DNA of 64,000 bases from Megalobrama amblycephala (Eukaryota; Chordata; Actinopteri; Cypriniformes; Xenocyprididae), in NCBI RefSeq assembly GCF_018812025.1, contig NC_063049.1, positions 17,971,758-18,035,757 on the forward strand, written 5' to 3'. Shown one piece after another: positions 43,252 to 55,405 of the stretch. The number at the start of each line of letters is the position of its first letter. Within the stretch, counting starts at the first letter, position 1. Both the position numbers and the translations under genes were made by a program. The notes under the pieces are model-generated. The model searched no databases. It saw only the letters and a program-made list of their open reading frames with translations, and was not told the origin of the DNA.

Positions 43252-46200
43252 CAGTGTTTCCCACAGGATTTTGTGAGACTGTGGTGGGTGTACATCGGTC
43301 CCTCTAGGGGGGTCCGGGGGCATGCCCCCCCGTAGGAAAATTTTGTACATTTTAAATTTAAATGCATAAATCTGGTGCATTCTGAGACCAAAATTTAAGT
43401 GATTAGATCAATGAAGAAACTTGTTCTCTTGTAAACAATTTTGTGCTTTAAAAGTAATTTATTTATTGGTGATGGTAGGGCACATTAGTCACGTACACGT
43501 ATATAGTAGGCTAAATGAGTGGTTCATATGAGTAGTTCATAAGTGGTCAAACATGTAGATTAAACATTTAAACCATTAAAAATATGTACAAAAGGTTACC
43601 TTTATTGAATTTATTTATTAGTGGGGGCCTGTATCTATACATCTGTATATGTGCAACTAATGGTCACTCTTTGACAATCCAGAATGCACTAAACACACTA
43701 CTTTATTATAGAGAAAAAAAAACAAATGATTAAAATTATATAATCATAAGATGACCAATAAATAAATAAATAAAAACTAGGTGACTACAGGGAGTGCAGA
43801 ATTATTAGGCAAGTTGATTTTCTGATCATATTTTTTTCCCAAGCACATTTTACCAATTCCAATCCACATCAATCTTAATAACTACTATTAATATTGTTTT
43901 TAATCATTTATAAGTGATATATAATTGTTCATGAAGGCTGGAAATGAAAAATGCCTTATATTCAGGTGTGCAGAATTATTAGGCAAGTTTTCTTTTACAG
44001 GCAAAATGAGCCAAAAAAGAGATTTAACTCAGACTGAAAAGTCAAAAATTATTAAATACTCATGAGAAGGACGCAATACTAATGCAATACTAGAAATTGC
44101 AAAGTTAAAGCATGACCAAGGGACAGCAAAATGCTCATTGGGTCAGCGGGGTCAGACAAAAACAGGTGGAAAAGAAAAGACACGTTAACTGCAAAATAAT
44201 TAAGAATTATGTGTGAAACCATCAGGAACCCTTTAGTCTCCAGCGCCACCATTTTCCAGAACTGCAACCTACCTGGAGTCTCCAGAAGTGCAAGGTCTCA
44301 GGATCTCAGAGACTTAGGTTAGCTAAAGAATCCTAAAAAATGACCCGCACTTGATAAGAATCACAAGCTGAAGTGTTATAAAATACATGAAGACTGGGTT
44401 TTTATAGGCCTTATAAACCGACAGCTTGAGAGTGACTCCTGAAGGACCAGCACCACATCCTCTTGTACCACTGTTTGAAGAATTTATCTTCCAGAATCTG
44501 GCAGTAAGTTTTGGAAGATCATTTTTAGTCCATCTCTGCAAGACAGACATTTCAGGATAAGAGATGGACTAAAAGTGAACTCAAACACCTTACTGCCAGA
44601 TTCTGGATAAATTCTTCAAACAGTGGTACAAGAGGATGTGGTGCTGGTCCATCAGGAGTCATTCTCAAGCTGTCTGTCTATAAGCCCTATTAAAACCCAG
44701 TCTTCATGTATTTTATAACACTTCAGCTTGTGATTCTTATCAAGTGCAGGTCATTTTTTAGGATTCTTTAGCTAACCTAAGTCTCTGAGATCCTAACACC
44801 TTGCACTTCTGGAGACTCCAGGTAGGTTGCAGCTCTGGAAAATGGTGGCGCTGGAGACTAAAGGGTTCCTGATGGTTTCACACTTAATTCTTCACCTTAA
44901 TTCTTAATTATTTTGCAGTTAACATGTGTCTTTTCTTTTCCACCTGTTTTTGTCTGACCCCGCTGACCCAATGAGCATTTTGCTGTCCCTTGGTCATGCT
45001 TTAACTTTGCAATTTCTAGTATTGCATTAGTATTGCGTCCTTCTCATGAGTATTTAATAATTTTTGACTTTTCAGTCTGAGTTAAATCTCTTTTTTGGCT
45101 CATTTTGCCTGTAAAAGAAAACTTGCCTAATAATTCTGCACACCTGAATATAAGGCATTTTTCATTTCCAGCCTTCATGAACAATTATATATCACTTATA
45201 AATGATTAAAAACAATATTAATAGTAGTTATTAAGATTGATGTGGATTGGAATTGGTAAAATGTGCTTGGGAAAAAAATATGATCAGAAAATCAACTTGC
45301 CTAATAATTCTGCACTCCCTGTATATAATTCAGCAGCAAAAATTATGCTGGCCTAATTCTTGAAAAAAATTTGCACAGAAATTTTATAAAATCCAAATGT
45401 TAAAAGTTTAAAATTACTATTTGTATTACGAAATGAAAAAATATATATTTATATTAGCTTTATATTTATATGTAAAAATTATATGTATTTATATTAATGT
45501 AAGATTAAAAGACATTCATTTTAAATGTATTGTGCAAATTTTTAATGGGGCAACAAGCTATAGATACGACAGAACAAAATAGGCTATTAATAATCTTTCA
45601 GTTCGCAAAACCAGCATAATATGAAACGCTTCAAAACAGCAGCACAAACCGCTTATGTGCATCCCGGTTGCAGAATAATGTGCTTGAAGCAATATGGAAT
45701 CGCAGTGCGCAGTTGCGCTGCGCATTGAAAAGTTCACGGCACAAAGAGAATCTCTGTTTATATCTACATCTAAATTAACAGTTTATTAATCATATGTTTC
45801 TTCTCACTTTTAAATTCCATATATCGTGCGTGTGACGCGAATTAAGTCCTTGTGTTGTGCGATCTAACAGACACCCTGTAGCCAGTATGATGACATCATT
45901 CAGAAACGGCAATAAACTCCAGCAAGATAAAGTCATTTTATGCAAATCCACAGTCCTTTATCTACATATCAAGTATTATAATGGGCATATATTATATTGG
46001 AGAGTTTTACCGTGCGTGCTGCTGACTGCCGTTACCGAACACGACGCGCTGCGCTGTGAGAATGATTGACAGCTGCTGCGGAGGGAAGACGAGTTTCCGT
46101 GAACTTAAATTTAACGATGCACATATCCTTCTGTCCCTCACATGAAGCTATGAAATGGCTTCAGATGAGTTTGAATATAGTGCACGAAAACTTAATTGGT

Positions 46201-46376
46201 GCTAGTCTATTTATTTTGCTCTATGACTCCCACTTTTGCCATATGAAAGAGCGCAATTATCAGACGGTTATTTAAATATCGCGACAAGCCTAATTTCCGT
46301 TTCATTTTGAGACTGTGGCGGGACAAATTAGAATGTGGCGGGCCGCCACAGTCTAGTCAATGTATGGGAAACACTG
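43252..46376. mobile_element. hAT-like element (CAGTGTTTCCCACAGG family), carrying a Tc1 palindrome
   Basis: Same termini as 34193-35024. The short direct repeat GCAGT flanks it. Removing the palindrome at 43788-45321 leaves about 1.6 kb, longer than the other copy, so it includes further internal sequence. Non-coding. Confidence 0.7.
43786..45323. mobile_element. 1.53 kb palindrome made of inverted Tc1-like transposon halves
   Basis: CAGGGAGTGCAGAATTATTA (43788) is exactly mirrored at 45321, with TA on each side as target duplication. The two arms remain complementary almost to the centre near 44550. Each arm, read inward, has relics of a Tc1/mariner transposase: a helix-turn-helix-like NAILEIAKLKHDQGT and a downstream YMKTGF..TDSLRVTPEGP resembling YMKTDF..TDE..VT..GP of intact relatives. 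Several stops. Confidence 0.82.
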
Positions 46377-46442
46377 GCAGTAATACACTTAGCAGTGTCT
46401 ACACTGCCGGAATTCAAATAGAGAAGAAGAAGAAGAGAGTTA

Positions 46443-47083
46443 CAGTGGGTTCCAAACGGGATATATTGCCCTCCGAAGGGAACTTCGGAGTGAAAACAAT
46501 CATGGCCGCCATATTGAAGGGTCGTTCCAAACTGAAGTGCTCAAAACTGACCACTTCAAAGGGCCCTTCGGAATTAAGGATTTCGAAGGGTACAACTGAT
46601 GGACACTTCGGGCCCCCATGATCCTTTGCACAGGAAAGTTGTTTGACATCACAGAATGGGTACAGGAGGTTAGGAGTTCGATTTTACCTATAAATGTATG
46701 TATAGTATTTTTCTGTACTATTGTAATAATTATATGAGTTAGATTTAGTAAATTATTATGGTCAAAACGACAGTGTACTTCAACAAAAATACTTTACAGC
46801 TCCCTTTATTAGTCCATTCAAATGTTTCAAATACATAGACACAATATACAATATGGTGTAATAAACCTAAATAAATAAACTAACGTTAAACAAAGGGCGC
46901 CGCTTGCACAATCTACTCCTCCTTGATTGTCTCGTTAAGATGACGCAGAAGTGCATTCCAAAAAAAAGAGGGTTTTTTTTACCCCTATACCCTTCATCCC
47001 TTCGAAGCTCTCACTCCGAAGGGGAAACCATCTGAAAGGAATTAGGGCATAGGGATGAGCCCTTCCGAATGGAACGCAGGGCT
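46443..47083. mobile_element. Nested MITE with GGGTTCCAAACGG / CCGAATGGAACGC ends
   Basis: Left segment gtgggttccaaacggg and right segment cccttccgaatggaacgc are imperfect complements. Inner 'ccctccgaagggaacttcgg' and 'ctcactccgaagggg' also pair. It sits at the position where the host family (11449-12293) is continuous. Ends approximate. Confidence 0.5.
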
Positions 47084-47405
47084 ACTTCAAGATGAGCATT
47101 TATGGTTAAAATGTATAAAATTTTATTTATTTTTTTTAGAAAATGAGCGATGGTTTCTCTAGATAAGACCATTGTTTCTTGTATGGGATCGTGTAGAATA
47201 ATTTGAAGCTGCAATGAAACTAATTTTGACCTTCAACTGTTTGGTGTCCATTGAAGTCTACTATATGGAAAAAAATCCTGGAATGTTTTCATCAAAAACC
47301 TTAATTTCTTTTCGACTGAAGAATGAAAGACATGAACATCTTGGATGACATGGGGGTGAGTAAATTATCAGGAAAAGTTTATTTAAAAGTGGACTAATCC
47401 TTTAA

Positions 47406-49094
47406 GTGAAAACTCTTACCTAAGAATTTTTACTGCTATTTAGGAGAACTTTTAGTTGTAAGATAAAACATTTCGTGAATACAGCCCCAGGTATATTGGA
47501 CCAGGTTTGGTGTTAAAGTCTGCAGGACAGTGGTTCTCGAGGGCCAGAGCTGAGATCACCTACAATATGTTATGAACATGACTTTCAGAGATCCAAATTG
47601 ACTGCTAGATCGATCACTTACAACAGTGGTGTCCAGTCCTGGTCATGGAGGACCAACGTCCTGCAGTATGTAGCTCCAACTTTCTCACACACCTGCCTGT
47701 AGTTTCTGGTGATCCTGAAGACCTTCATCAACTGGTTCAGGTCTGCTTAATGGCTGGGGCCACAGTTAATTCTGCAAACAGGACTAGATGGCAATAAATA
47801 CTGAAAAGAGAGAGGACAAACAAAATTTAATGGTATAAAGCCAGTTTAAAAATTGTATTCATGAATATGTATAATAACATCTGAGAATGTACACCACTGT
47901 ACTAAAAAATACAGTATTTGCCATTTAAGTGAGGATCATCTCATTTTTAAAAAATGACACCCGAAATATTAACAGATAACATAAGCAAAATCTTCATGAA
48001 AATACAGTTATATGATGCAAAGAAAGTTTTTATAAATGTGCATGACAAATCTACAATGCAAAAACTGAGAATGTATGACTGAGTCAAACAGTACTTACAG
48101 AGCAGAACCAATGATCTGATTACACACAAGGAAGAGGGAGAAAAAGAAACAAAAATTAATATATCAGTCAAATATTGCTCTGTATGGATGAACGTGCTGA
48201 TTAAATATACACATTCAAGAGAAACTATTATATTAATATTTTAGTGATTTATTTCATGGCCTAAATGTTTTACTTCAGTTATATCTTTTCATAATTAATT
48301 AAATATTACAGATGGTTGATTTAATTTGACAGTTATCTTTTCGGGTGAATATAGGCCAATGAGTCCTCTCTCTCTCTCTTTCACTCTCTGTCCCCGCGCG
48401 TGCACGCGCCAGCTTGTGCGTGAGACAATACGTACAAAGTTATTGTAAAATCTGTTATTTTTAGGTCACGATAACATGATAGTAATATGACCGTAGCTTA
48501 TGTAACGAGATTTAATAAGGGTGTGCAGCTTAGTTATTGTATTTACGTCGCTGTTTAAAACTTTAATACAAAGACACAACTCAGCCCGGCCATCATGGCT
48601 AGCTCAGTCGAGACATCGCGTAAAAACAGCAACGGAAAAACAATAATAAATCAAATTAACACCGAAATGGATGTAAAACAATTCAAGGTAATGAATTAAT
48701 GCGGTTTTTAAAGTATATTACCTCAGATTACCAGAAAATGAATTGTCCGAGCAGCTAGTCGACCGTTATAACCGTTATAATTTAAACGCAGCAAGCTAAA
48801 TAATATAACTTACTCATCAGATAAACCACTAAAGCGGGTGTAATTTAATTCCAATTAATTAATTCATTACCATTTCGACCTGTTACACTAATTTTAATAG
48901 AAAACTCAGAAATTACTATAGAAATATAAAAAGCTTACCTGTTTGCGGTACCAGTCGATTCCGGAATGACAGTTCATGGATGCTGTTCCAGCAGTCTCAT
49001 TGGTTAGAATTAATCACGTGATGTCATATTATTAATCATTTTTATTTATTTATTTATTGCCATTTCAGAAAAATAATATATTAATATTGTGTGT
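47406..49094. other. Low-content interval with one possible exon
   Basis: Mostly AT-rich, no strong coding signal. It has a CT run followed by CpG-rich sequence (48365-48425) and a candidate short coding exon at 48595-48687. Confidence 0.4.
48595..48687 (+). other. Candidate 5' coding exon of unknown gene
   Basis: ATG in good context (catcATGG) opens a 31-codon frame, MASSVETSRKNSNGKTIINQ onward, ending at AAG|GTAATG. A CpG-rich stretch lies about 200 bp upstream. No downstream exon could be matched. It could belong to a transposase of the large 40491-51612 element or be chance. Confidence 0.2.
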
Positions 49095-49100
49095 GTGCAT

Positions 49101-49162
<62 letters not shown>
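49095..49162. repeat. (TA)n(CA)n microsatellite
   Basis: A TA array followed by CA units, abutting the fold-back element on its left. Confidence 0.9.
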
Positions 49163-49164
<2 letters not shown>

Positions 49165-50079
49165 TACCGTTCAAAAGTTTGGGGTCAGTAAGATTTTTTA
49201 ATGTTTTTAAAAGAAGCCTCTTCTGCTCACCAAGGCTACATTTATTTGATAAAAACAATAAAATAAAAAATACAGTAATATTGTGAAATATTATGACAAT
49301 TTAAAATGACTGTTTTCTATTTTAATATATTTGAAACTAATTTATTCTTGTGATCAAAGCTGAATTTTCAGCATCATTGCTCCAGTCTTCAGTGTCACAT
49401 GATCCTTCAGAAATCAGTCTAATATGATGATTTGATGCTCAAGAAACATTCATTATTATTATCAATGTTGAAAACAGTTGTGTACAATTTTTTTTTTTAA
49501 TTCTTCGATGAATAGAAAGTTCAAAAGAACACCCTTTATTTAAAATAGAATATTTTCTAACATTATAATTGTCTTAAAATAACTCATCCTTGATGAATAA
49601 AAGTACTGATTAATTTTATTTCTATCCCCTAAAAATAAAATTAAAATTCTTACTAACCCCAAACTTTTGAACGGTAGTGTTTAATGTTACAAAAGATTTA
49701 GATTTCAGACAAATGCTGTTCTTTTGAACTTTCTATTCATCATAGCATCATGAAATAAAATGTAAACATTTTTTTTCAACATTGATAATAATCATAAATG
49801 TTTCTTGAGCATCACATCATCATATTAGATTGATTTCTGAAGGATCATGTGACACTGAAGACTGAAGTAATGATGCTGAAAATTTAGCTTTGATCACAGA
49901 ATAAATTACACTTTACTGTATATTGACATAGAAAACAGCTGTTTTAAATTGGAATAATATTTCACAATATTACTGTTTTTGTTTGTATTTTTAATCAAAT
50001 AAATGCTGGCTTGGTGAGCAGAAGATACTTCTTTTAAAACATTAAAAAAATCTTACTGACCCCACACTTTTGAATGGTA

Positions 50080-50085
<6 letters not shown>
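49163..50085. mobile_element. Fold-back element (ACTACCGTTCAAAAGTTTGG family), composite
   Basis: One terminus is at 49163 (acactaccgttcaaaagttt), its complement at about 49660-49679 (aaacttttgaacggtagtgt), and a second complement at about 50065-50085. Two copies therefore share or abut. Arms contain gtgtcacatgatccttcag and its inverse. Related to 5905-6840. Confidence 0.75.

Positions 50086-50172
<87 letters not shown>
50086..50172. repeat. (TA)n(CA)n microsatellite
   Basis: A TA array followed by a CA array to the right of the fold-back element, the mirror of the array on its left. Confidence 0.93.
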
Positions 50173-50175
<3 letters not shown>

Positions 50176-50807
50176 GTCTCAGTCTGACTTTATTGGTCTG
50201 GGAGCAGCTACAAACAGGTAAAGACAGTACTTGTCTTACTATCTTGTTGACTGTGTGCAGTTTTAGTTATGGGATGGGCAATTGAATGTAATGACATTGG
50301 TGACATTTTACTAGATTGTTAAAAATAGTTTGATTAACCCTGTGCCTTGAGCATTTAATCATAAAATAATGATTTAACTTGTACTGTGCTGTGAACATGG
50401 GGGGTTGCCCACAGTAAACCTGCTATGGGCCCCGGAGCTAAGGGCCCCACATGGGCTAACCAACTGGGGGCCTGTGTGGGTTTTCATGGGGCCCCAAAGA
50501 GTTTGCTCTTGCCCACACAGCCCCACAGAAAACCCACACTTAGTGGGAAAAGGATGAAATCAAATTAAACTTGAGTTCTATGTTGATAAATTAAAATTGA
50601 TTTCTGGATATCTATGTTATTTTTGTACACACGCAAACAAACACGTTGTGCTTTCATGTTTTATGGGGACTTTCCATATACATAATGGTTTTTATACTGT
50701 AAAAATTGTATATTCTATCCCCCTACACTAACCCTACCCCTAAACCAACCCATCACAGAAAACATTCTGCATTTGGGAAAATGGGACAAATATGACCTAT
50801 GAATATG

Positions 50808-51017
50808 ATCTAATACAGTGGTTCTCAACTCCAGTCCTCGGGACCCACTGCTCTGCACGTTTTGTATGTCTCTCTTATCTGACACACTCAGTTCAGTTCA
50901 TGGAGCTCTCTCCTTGAGAGGTGATGATCTGAGTCAGGTGCATTAAATAAGGGAGACTTACAAAATGTGCAGAGCAGTGGGTCCTGAGGACTGGAGTTGA
51001 GAACCACTGATCTAATA
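50808..51017. mobile_element. Short hAT MITE with perfect 8-bp target duplication
   Basis: CAGTGGTTCTCAACTCCAGT (50816) and its exact complement at 51009. ATCTAATA is repeated at 50808-50815 and 51010-51017. 194 bp. Confidence 0.88.
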
Positions 51018-51612
51018 TGACCTATGACTTATATGAATGAACAATTTTGTGTGAATTCTATTAAACAATACATATATTTAACAGTATAATTTCTACATAT
51101 TACATAAGGATAAGCTTAATACCATTAAACAATTTAAACAATTTAGTTTGTGTGTCATATTTAATCTATTTTGTTGTGTTGCAATAATTGTAAAAATAAA
51201 TAAATCTGCATCTAACCTAAAAATTGTGTATGTGTACATCATTAAATCAAACTAAAGAAACCACTCAATTTATTGGAGTTCTAATGGTTCATACTGGTGT
51301 CGAGTAGATACCAACGTGTAATCTATAGGTTGCCAAAGATGTTCTATTGGTCCTTAATGGTATCCAATAGGCAAAATATGCTACCAATAGAAGAAGGCAA
51401 ATTACCAATAGAAACCCACTTGGACCATTATATTTTCCATTAAAACCAATACAGGCAAATAAGCAAAACTTGCCACCAATAGAAAAAAGCAAATTACCCA
51501 TACAGACCCACTAGGACCATTACAGTTTCCATTAAAACCAATACAGTTCCCTTTAAAACCATTAAAACCATTACAATTTCTGTAATTGTTTCTATTGTTT
51601 TTTTCAGCAGGG

Positions 51613-52170
51613 AAAGACTTTTTAAAATGATAGCGTGGCCGTGTGTCCACCAAAGCGTTTTTTCCAGCGGCTAGTGTACTGCGTTTATCACTGTCACTTT
51701 TTAGCCAGCTGTCCAATCAGACATAACCGACTGCGGCTTTGCGCTGCTCCGAGGCAGGGCAAGTAACACAGTATTGTTCCTGAAGGATTGGTTGAGAGCA
51801 ATGCGGATGCTAGTCGGCATGAGCTCATCATCGGGGTCCACGAGGTCCACCGCTGTTATTGAGGGCAGACAGACTCACAGTGCTGCTCCTGAAAGGGCAT
51901 CATCCAGGCAAAAGCGCCGCGGTCCAGAGGCACTTTTCTGAGGAAAAAGTGTCATACTCACCGGAATGCTAATTGGAGCAACCATCCTGAAACACCATCC
52001 TAGGAAATTAACGTATATCAACGGCAAGCTGAGATGGCTTCTTCTAGCTGAAGGAAAAGATTCTGAGGCAATGGCATTCAGCGCCACCCTATAATGCGGG
52101 GAGCCCGCCTTTATTTTGCGCGCTTGAATGCCATTGGTGGGCAATTTCTCACCTGCGGGATTTCATAAGG
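51613..52170. other. Unassigned GC-richer stretch before the BEL element
   Basis: Minus-strand frames (51402-51716, 51875-52144) run through here without a recognisable domain. The base composition is richer in GC than its surroundings. It may be repeat-derived. Confidence 0.3.
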
Positions 52171-52718
52171 TGTATTTGCTGTCACAAAGCTCTCTGTCTA
52201 TAATGTTAATTTCCACTAGATGGCGCTTGTGTACTTTAGCACTCATTTACTAAAGCTACATTTGACTAGTCTAATTTTGTATATTTTGACTATTTTATTA
52301 TGTTAATTGTGATTTCTATACTGACCTGTTGTTTATTTGTGCAAAATTTATTCTTTCTAAGATTTTTTTGGTTATATTTTATTTTATTCCCATCGTGCTT
52401 TTGTATGTCACTTCCTGTTTTGTCATCCACATGAAGAGATGGAATAATGTAAGCCATCCAACCAAGAATCTGCAAGATATAATCCCCTCTCTTAGCTCAC
52501 AAGCAGGAAAAAGTGGTATGTGGATATATTTTCTGTTTATTTGTGAGTTTAAGGTGATATGTTTGTAACTGAATGTGTGACTGATGTTATGTTGTATATT
52601 TCATCCTCTTTTACTCAGTTCTACGGTGTTAATGTCTATATTGGTGTCTATGTCGATGAGTGCATTAAACATCTGTGAAAAAGGAACCTCAGTCTTCGCA
52701 TTGTGACTAAGGGCAGCA
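52171..52718 (+). repeat. BEL 5' LTR
   Basis: Begins TGTATTTGCTGTCACAAAGC and ends GACTAAGGGCAGCA (TG...CA). Compared with the 3' LTR it lacks about 35-40 bp near 52448 (the atcatcgcaaagtaaaagg segment). Confidence 0.82.
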
Positions 52719-53164
52719 TAGTAGAACACTTAACTGCGTCGGTGAAGGCCAAGAGCATCAGATGGTAAAGCGGCACAAGGAAGTCGGCCAGCAAGAGGCC
52801 ATACGTATTGGATAAGGGAAGTACACCTTTTAAAAATTGCAGTTGACTGACTGAATGAAGAAGCCAGTGGGCAAGTAAAGGCTGAACAAGCAAGCACTTT
52901 TAAGTTAGTGACTTGGTAGCAGCACAAAGTCTTGTGAACTGTGCTCAAGTTTGCACTGGTATTTCCATCACCTTCATTCTAAGAAAAAGTTGGACATTTT
53001 TCTATTATTGGTTGGCTTATTAGGAAACTAAAAACTTGACAGTTCTGTAGTTTATTATGATTTACATGGTTGTGTCACATAAGTCTATCTGAGTTAGTGG
53101 CTATACACTAGGACTTTAGATTTCCCTCTTTGAATATCACATTGTAGAGCAACACCGTATTGAC

Positions 53165-54054
53165 ATGTCTGACACAAGTGAAAATACAGTGCTGTCCACT
53201 AAAGAAGTTAGCTATGCAGCCCCAATTACACAAGACTTAGACAATGCAGAGCAGGTCATCCCACCACAGCTGGCTGATATAGCTGACCAAATTGAAGTTG
53301 CTGCACAAGTACAACAACCACAAGTCACAGATATTAGAAGAAGCCAGTGTGCACGCACACTCACTGAAAAGGGTGAAACACTCCAAGATGCTAAACTAAA
53401 CAAACTGAAAAGAAGCTTTGAGTAGAAGTACAGGAGATGGAAAATCACATCAGTGGTTTGAAAAGAGCCATTAAGAACAATGATGATGCTGAGTTTGTTT
53501 CTGAAGTTGTGAGCACTATTAATGCTACTCAGTCTGAGGTCGACCATATTTATGGTGACATAAGAAGCATTACAAGTCCTGAACCTGAAATTCGGAGGAA
53601 AAATGACACTTGTCTTGCCATTACTAGTACTGTAAATGAGAAGGCTCAATGCTTCCTCAATGGAGATCCTGAGGACATTCCCTGGCCTGATTCAGATTCA
53701 GTGTTTGAAGCCACTGTGTCCAGCATCATCTCAGCAACTTCCAATAAGTCAAAGTCTGTTTCCAAGATGTCCAGTCAATCTTCCCATGATTCTCTAGAAG
53801 CAGCAGCTGAAGTAGCGGCTACACAAGAGGTGATTAAAATAATGAAGACACAACATCAATATGAAGAGGAAATTAGGAAACTTGAGGCAGAGGATGAAAG
53901 CTTAACAGCAGAGAGAGAAGCTCAAGAAGAGGAGATAGAAGCAGAGCATGCAAGAAAAAGGGCTCAATTTATCTCAGAAAGTTACTATGAGGAAAGTAAA
54001 GCTGGAGGAGAAGAAAAAGGGAGTGGAACGATTGGAGGAACTAAAAAAGCATAA
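53165..54054 (+). pseudogene. BEL gag N-terminal region (frameshifted)
   Basis: Frame 53165-53425 starts MSDTSENTVLSTKEV. The reading then shifts to 53437-54054, an acidic/charged segment with heptad-like EEEIRKLEAEDESLTAERE, predicted coiled coil. A further shift near 53950 continues the same region in another frame. Coiled-coil N-termini are usual for BEL Gag. Confidence 0.7.
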
Positions 54055-54354
54055 TGCAGCTCAAGCAAGGCTACAAGTTTATGCTGTAAGCATCAAAGGG
54101 GATGAGTTTGAACAGTGTTCTGTTCCTCTTCAGCAAAGACAAGAAGATTATACTTCTCAACTAAATGTTCCTATTTCTCTTTCTCAGACGTTCATGTGCA
54201 CTCAAGTCACTGCCCCTTTAAACCAGCCCTCCAATCACACAAGCTCATATCTCTCAGTCAGCTACATTGGCTGCTCCAAATGAAGCTTCTAATGATCTTG
54301 TGAAGCCACTTGCTGAAGTGATTTCAGCCAATAGGAATCCGATTCCAGAACCAG

Positions 54355-54720
54355 TTGTTTTTTTCTGGAAATCCTCTTAAGTATAATGACTGGAAACTGT
54401 CCTTCCAAATGTTAATTAATTGCAAGAACTTGCCAGCCCAAGAAAAGCTCTTCTTTCTACGCAAGTATGTGAGTGGTCAAGCCAAGAGAGCTATTGAAGG
54501 ACACTTCCTGATTGGAACAGAAACCCCTTACACGGCTGCTTAGAACATACTTGATGACAGGTTTGGCAATCCGTTTGTAGTTGGCAGGTCGTTTCGTGAC
54601 AAAATACAGTCATGGCACAAGATTACTACCAAAGAAACCAAAGACCTCCATGAATTTGTAGATTTCCTGAGCAGGGTTGAATCGAAGGTTTACAAGCTCC
54701 AAATGACTGTGTTGAAAATC
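54355..54720 (+). pseudogene. BEL gag core (DUF1759-like), with stop
   Basis: Encodes NPLKYNDWKLSFQMLINCKN, KYVSGQAKRAIEGH and, after an in-frame TAG at 54541, LDDRFGNPFVVGRSFRDKI. These are the hallmark motifs of the retrotransposon DUF1759 domain. Confidence 0.7.
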
Positions 54721-55008
54721 AAAGGATATCAGCCAAATTGCCGAAATGGTTGAGTTCACATTGGAATAGAGCAGCAACCAAGTTTCAAGATGAATTCAGA
54801 AGGTTCCCTGATTTCAAGTACTTTGTCGAATTTCTCAACAAAGAAGCTAGAATCGCATGCAACCCTATCACCTCACTGCAAACAATAAAGCCAATCAAAT
54901 TGCAACTCAACTGCCAAGACATTCACCACTAGTTCCAGTGAAAGGACTAGTATTATGTGTGTCTTTTGTAAGAGATATGGTCATACTCTTCATTAGTGTC
55001 ACAAGATT

Positions 55009-55405
55009 ATGGAAAGACCAGTTGAAGAAAGATTTAAGTTTGTACAGTCTGAGAAGTTGTGCTTTGGTTGTCTTAAGACTGGTCATAACTCAAAGGGCTG
55101 CACCTCTAGCAGTATGTGTGAAAAATGTGAGAAGTGTCACCCAATGTGCCTACATCAGGATCGTGTAAATAAATACCGAGGACAAAGAGCTGGAACCAAT
55201 CAAGATCAGTCAAAGGTCAATCACAGATCTGCAGACAGAACAGCTGAATCCCAGAAGGTACAAGAGTCTAAGCCTGTGACTTCAAACAGAGTAGTTCAAG
55301 AAAAGAACGGCACTCATACTTCATCGATCATTCCAGTATATGTCTCAACAACAGCTGAACCAAGGATGGAGATTTTAGTGTACGCCTTGCTTGATACCCA
55401 GAGTG
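55009..55405 (+). pseudogene. BEL zinc knuckle and start of aspartic protease
   Basis: A CCHC knuckle (CFGCLKTGHNSKGC, 55060-55101) is followed by a basic linker and the protease active-site start ALLDTQS at 55384-55404, where the hAT element interrupts the frame. The rest of the protease resumes at 58787. Confidence 0.8.

Larger units (their letters stand above)
42846..47405. mobile_element. TTAA-type fold-back element (11449-12293 family), split by nested insertions
   Basis: The left arm (catgtcatccaagatgttca, about 42872) and the right arm ending in CTAATCCTTTAA at 47405 match the family. The outermost ~35 bp of the left end are missing. Interrupted by 43252-46376 and 46443-47083. Confidence 0.7.
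40491..51612. mobile_element. Possible ~11 kb transposon bounded by CCCTGCTGAAAAAAACAATA inverted termini
   Basis: CCCTGCTGAAAAAAACAATA at 40491 is the exact complement of the end of the sequence at 51612 (...CAGCAGGG), and similarity continues inward for about 40 bp. Both ends carry subterminal 'ccattaaaacca'/'tggttctaatgg' type repeats in opposite orientation. The interior is filled with nested elements. Either one large element decayed around later insertions, or two separate end-bearing MITEs lie in opposite orientation. No target duplication is evident. Confidence 0.45.

Noticed and set aside
46307..46621. 104-residue frame at 46.3 kb
   Set aside because: It crosses the end of one transposon, the host element and the start of another, so it cannot be an ancestral gene.
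53212..53649. 145-residue minus-strand frame in the BEL gag region
   Set aside because: Antisense to gag with no recognisable domain.
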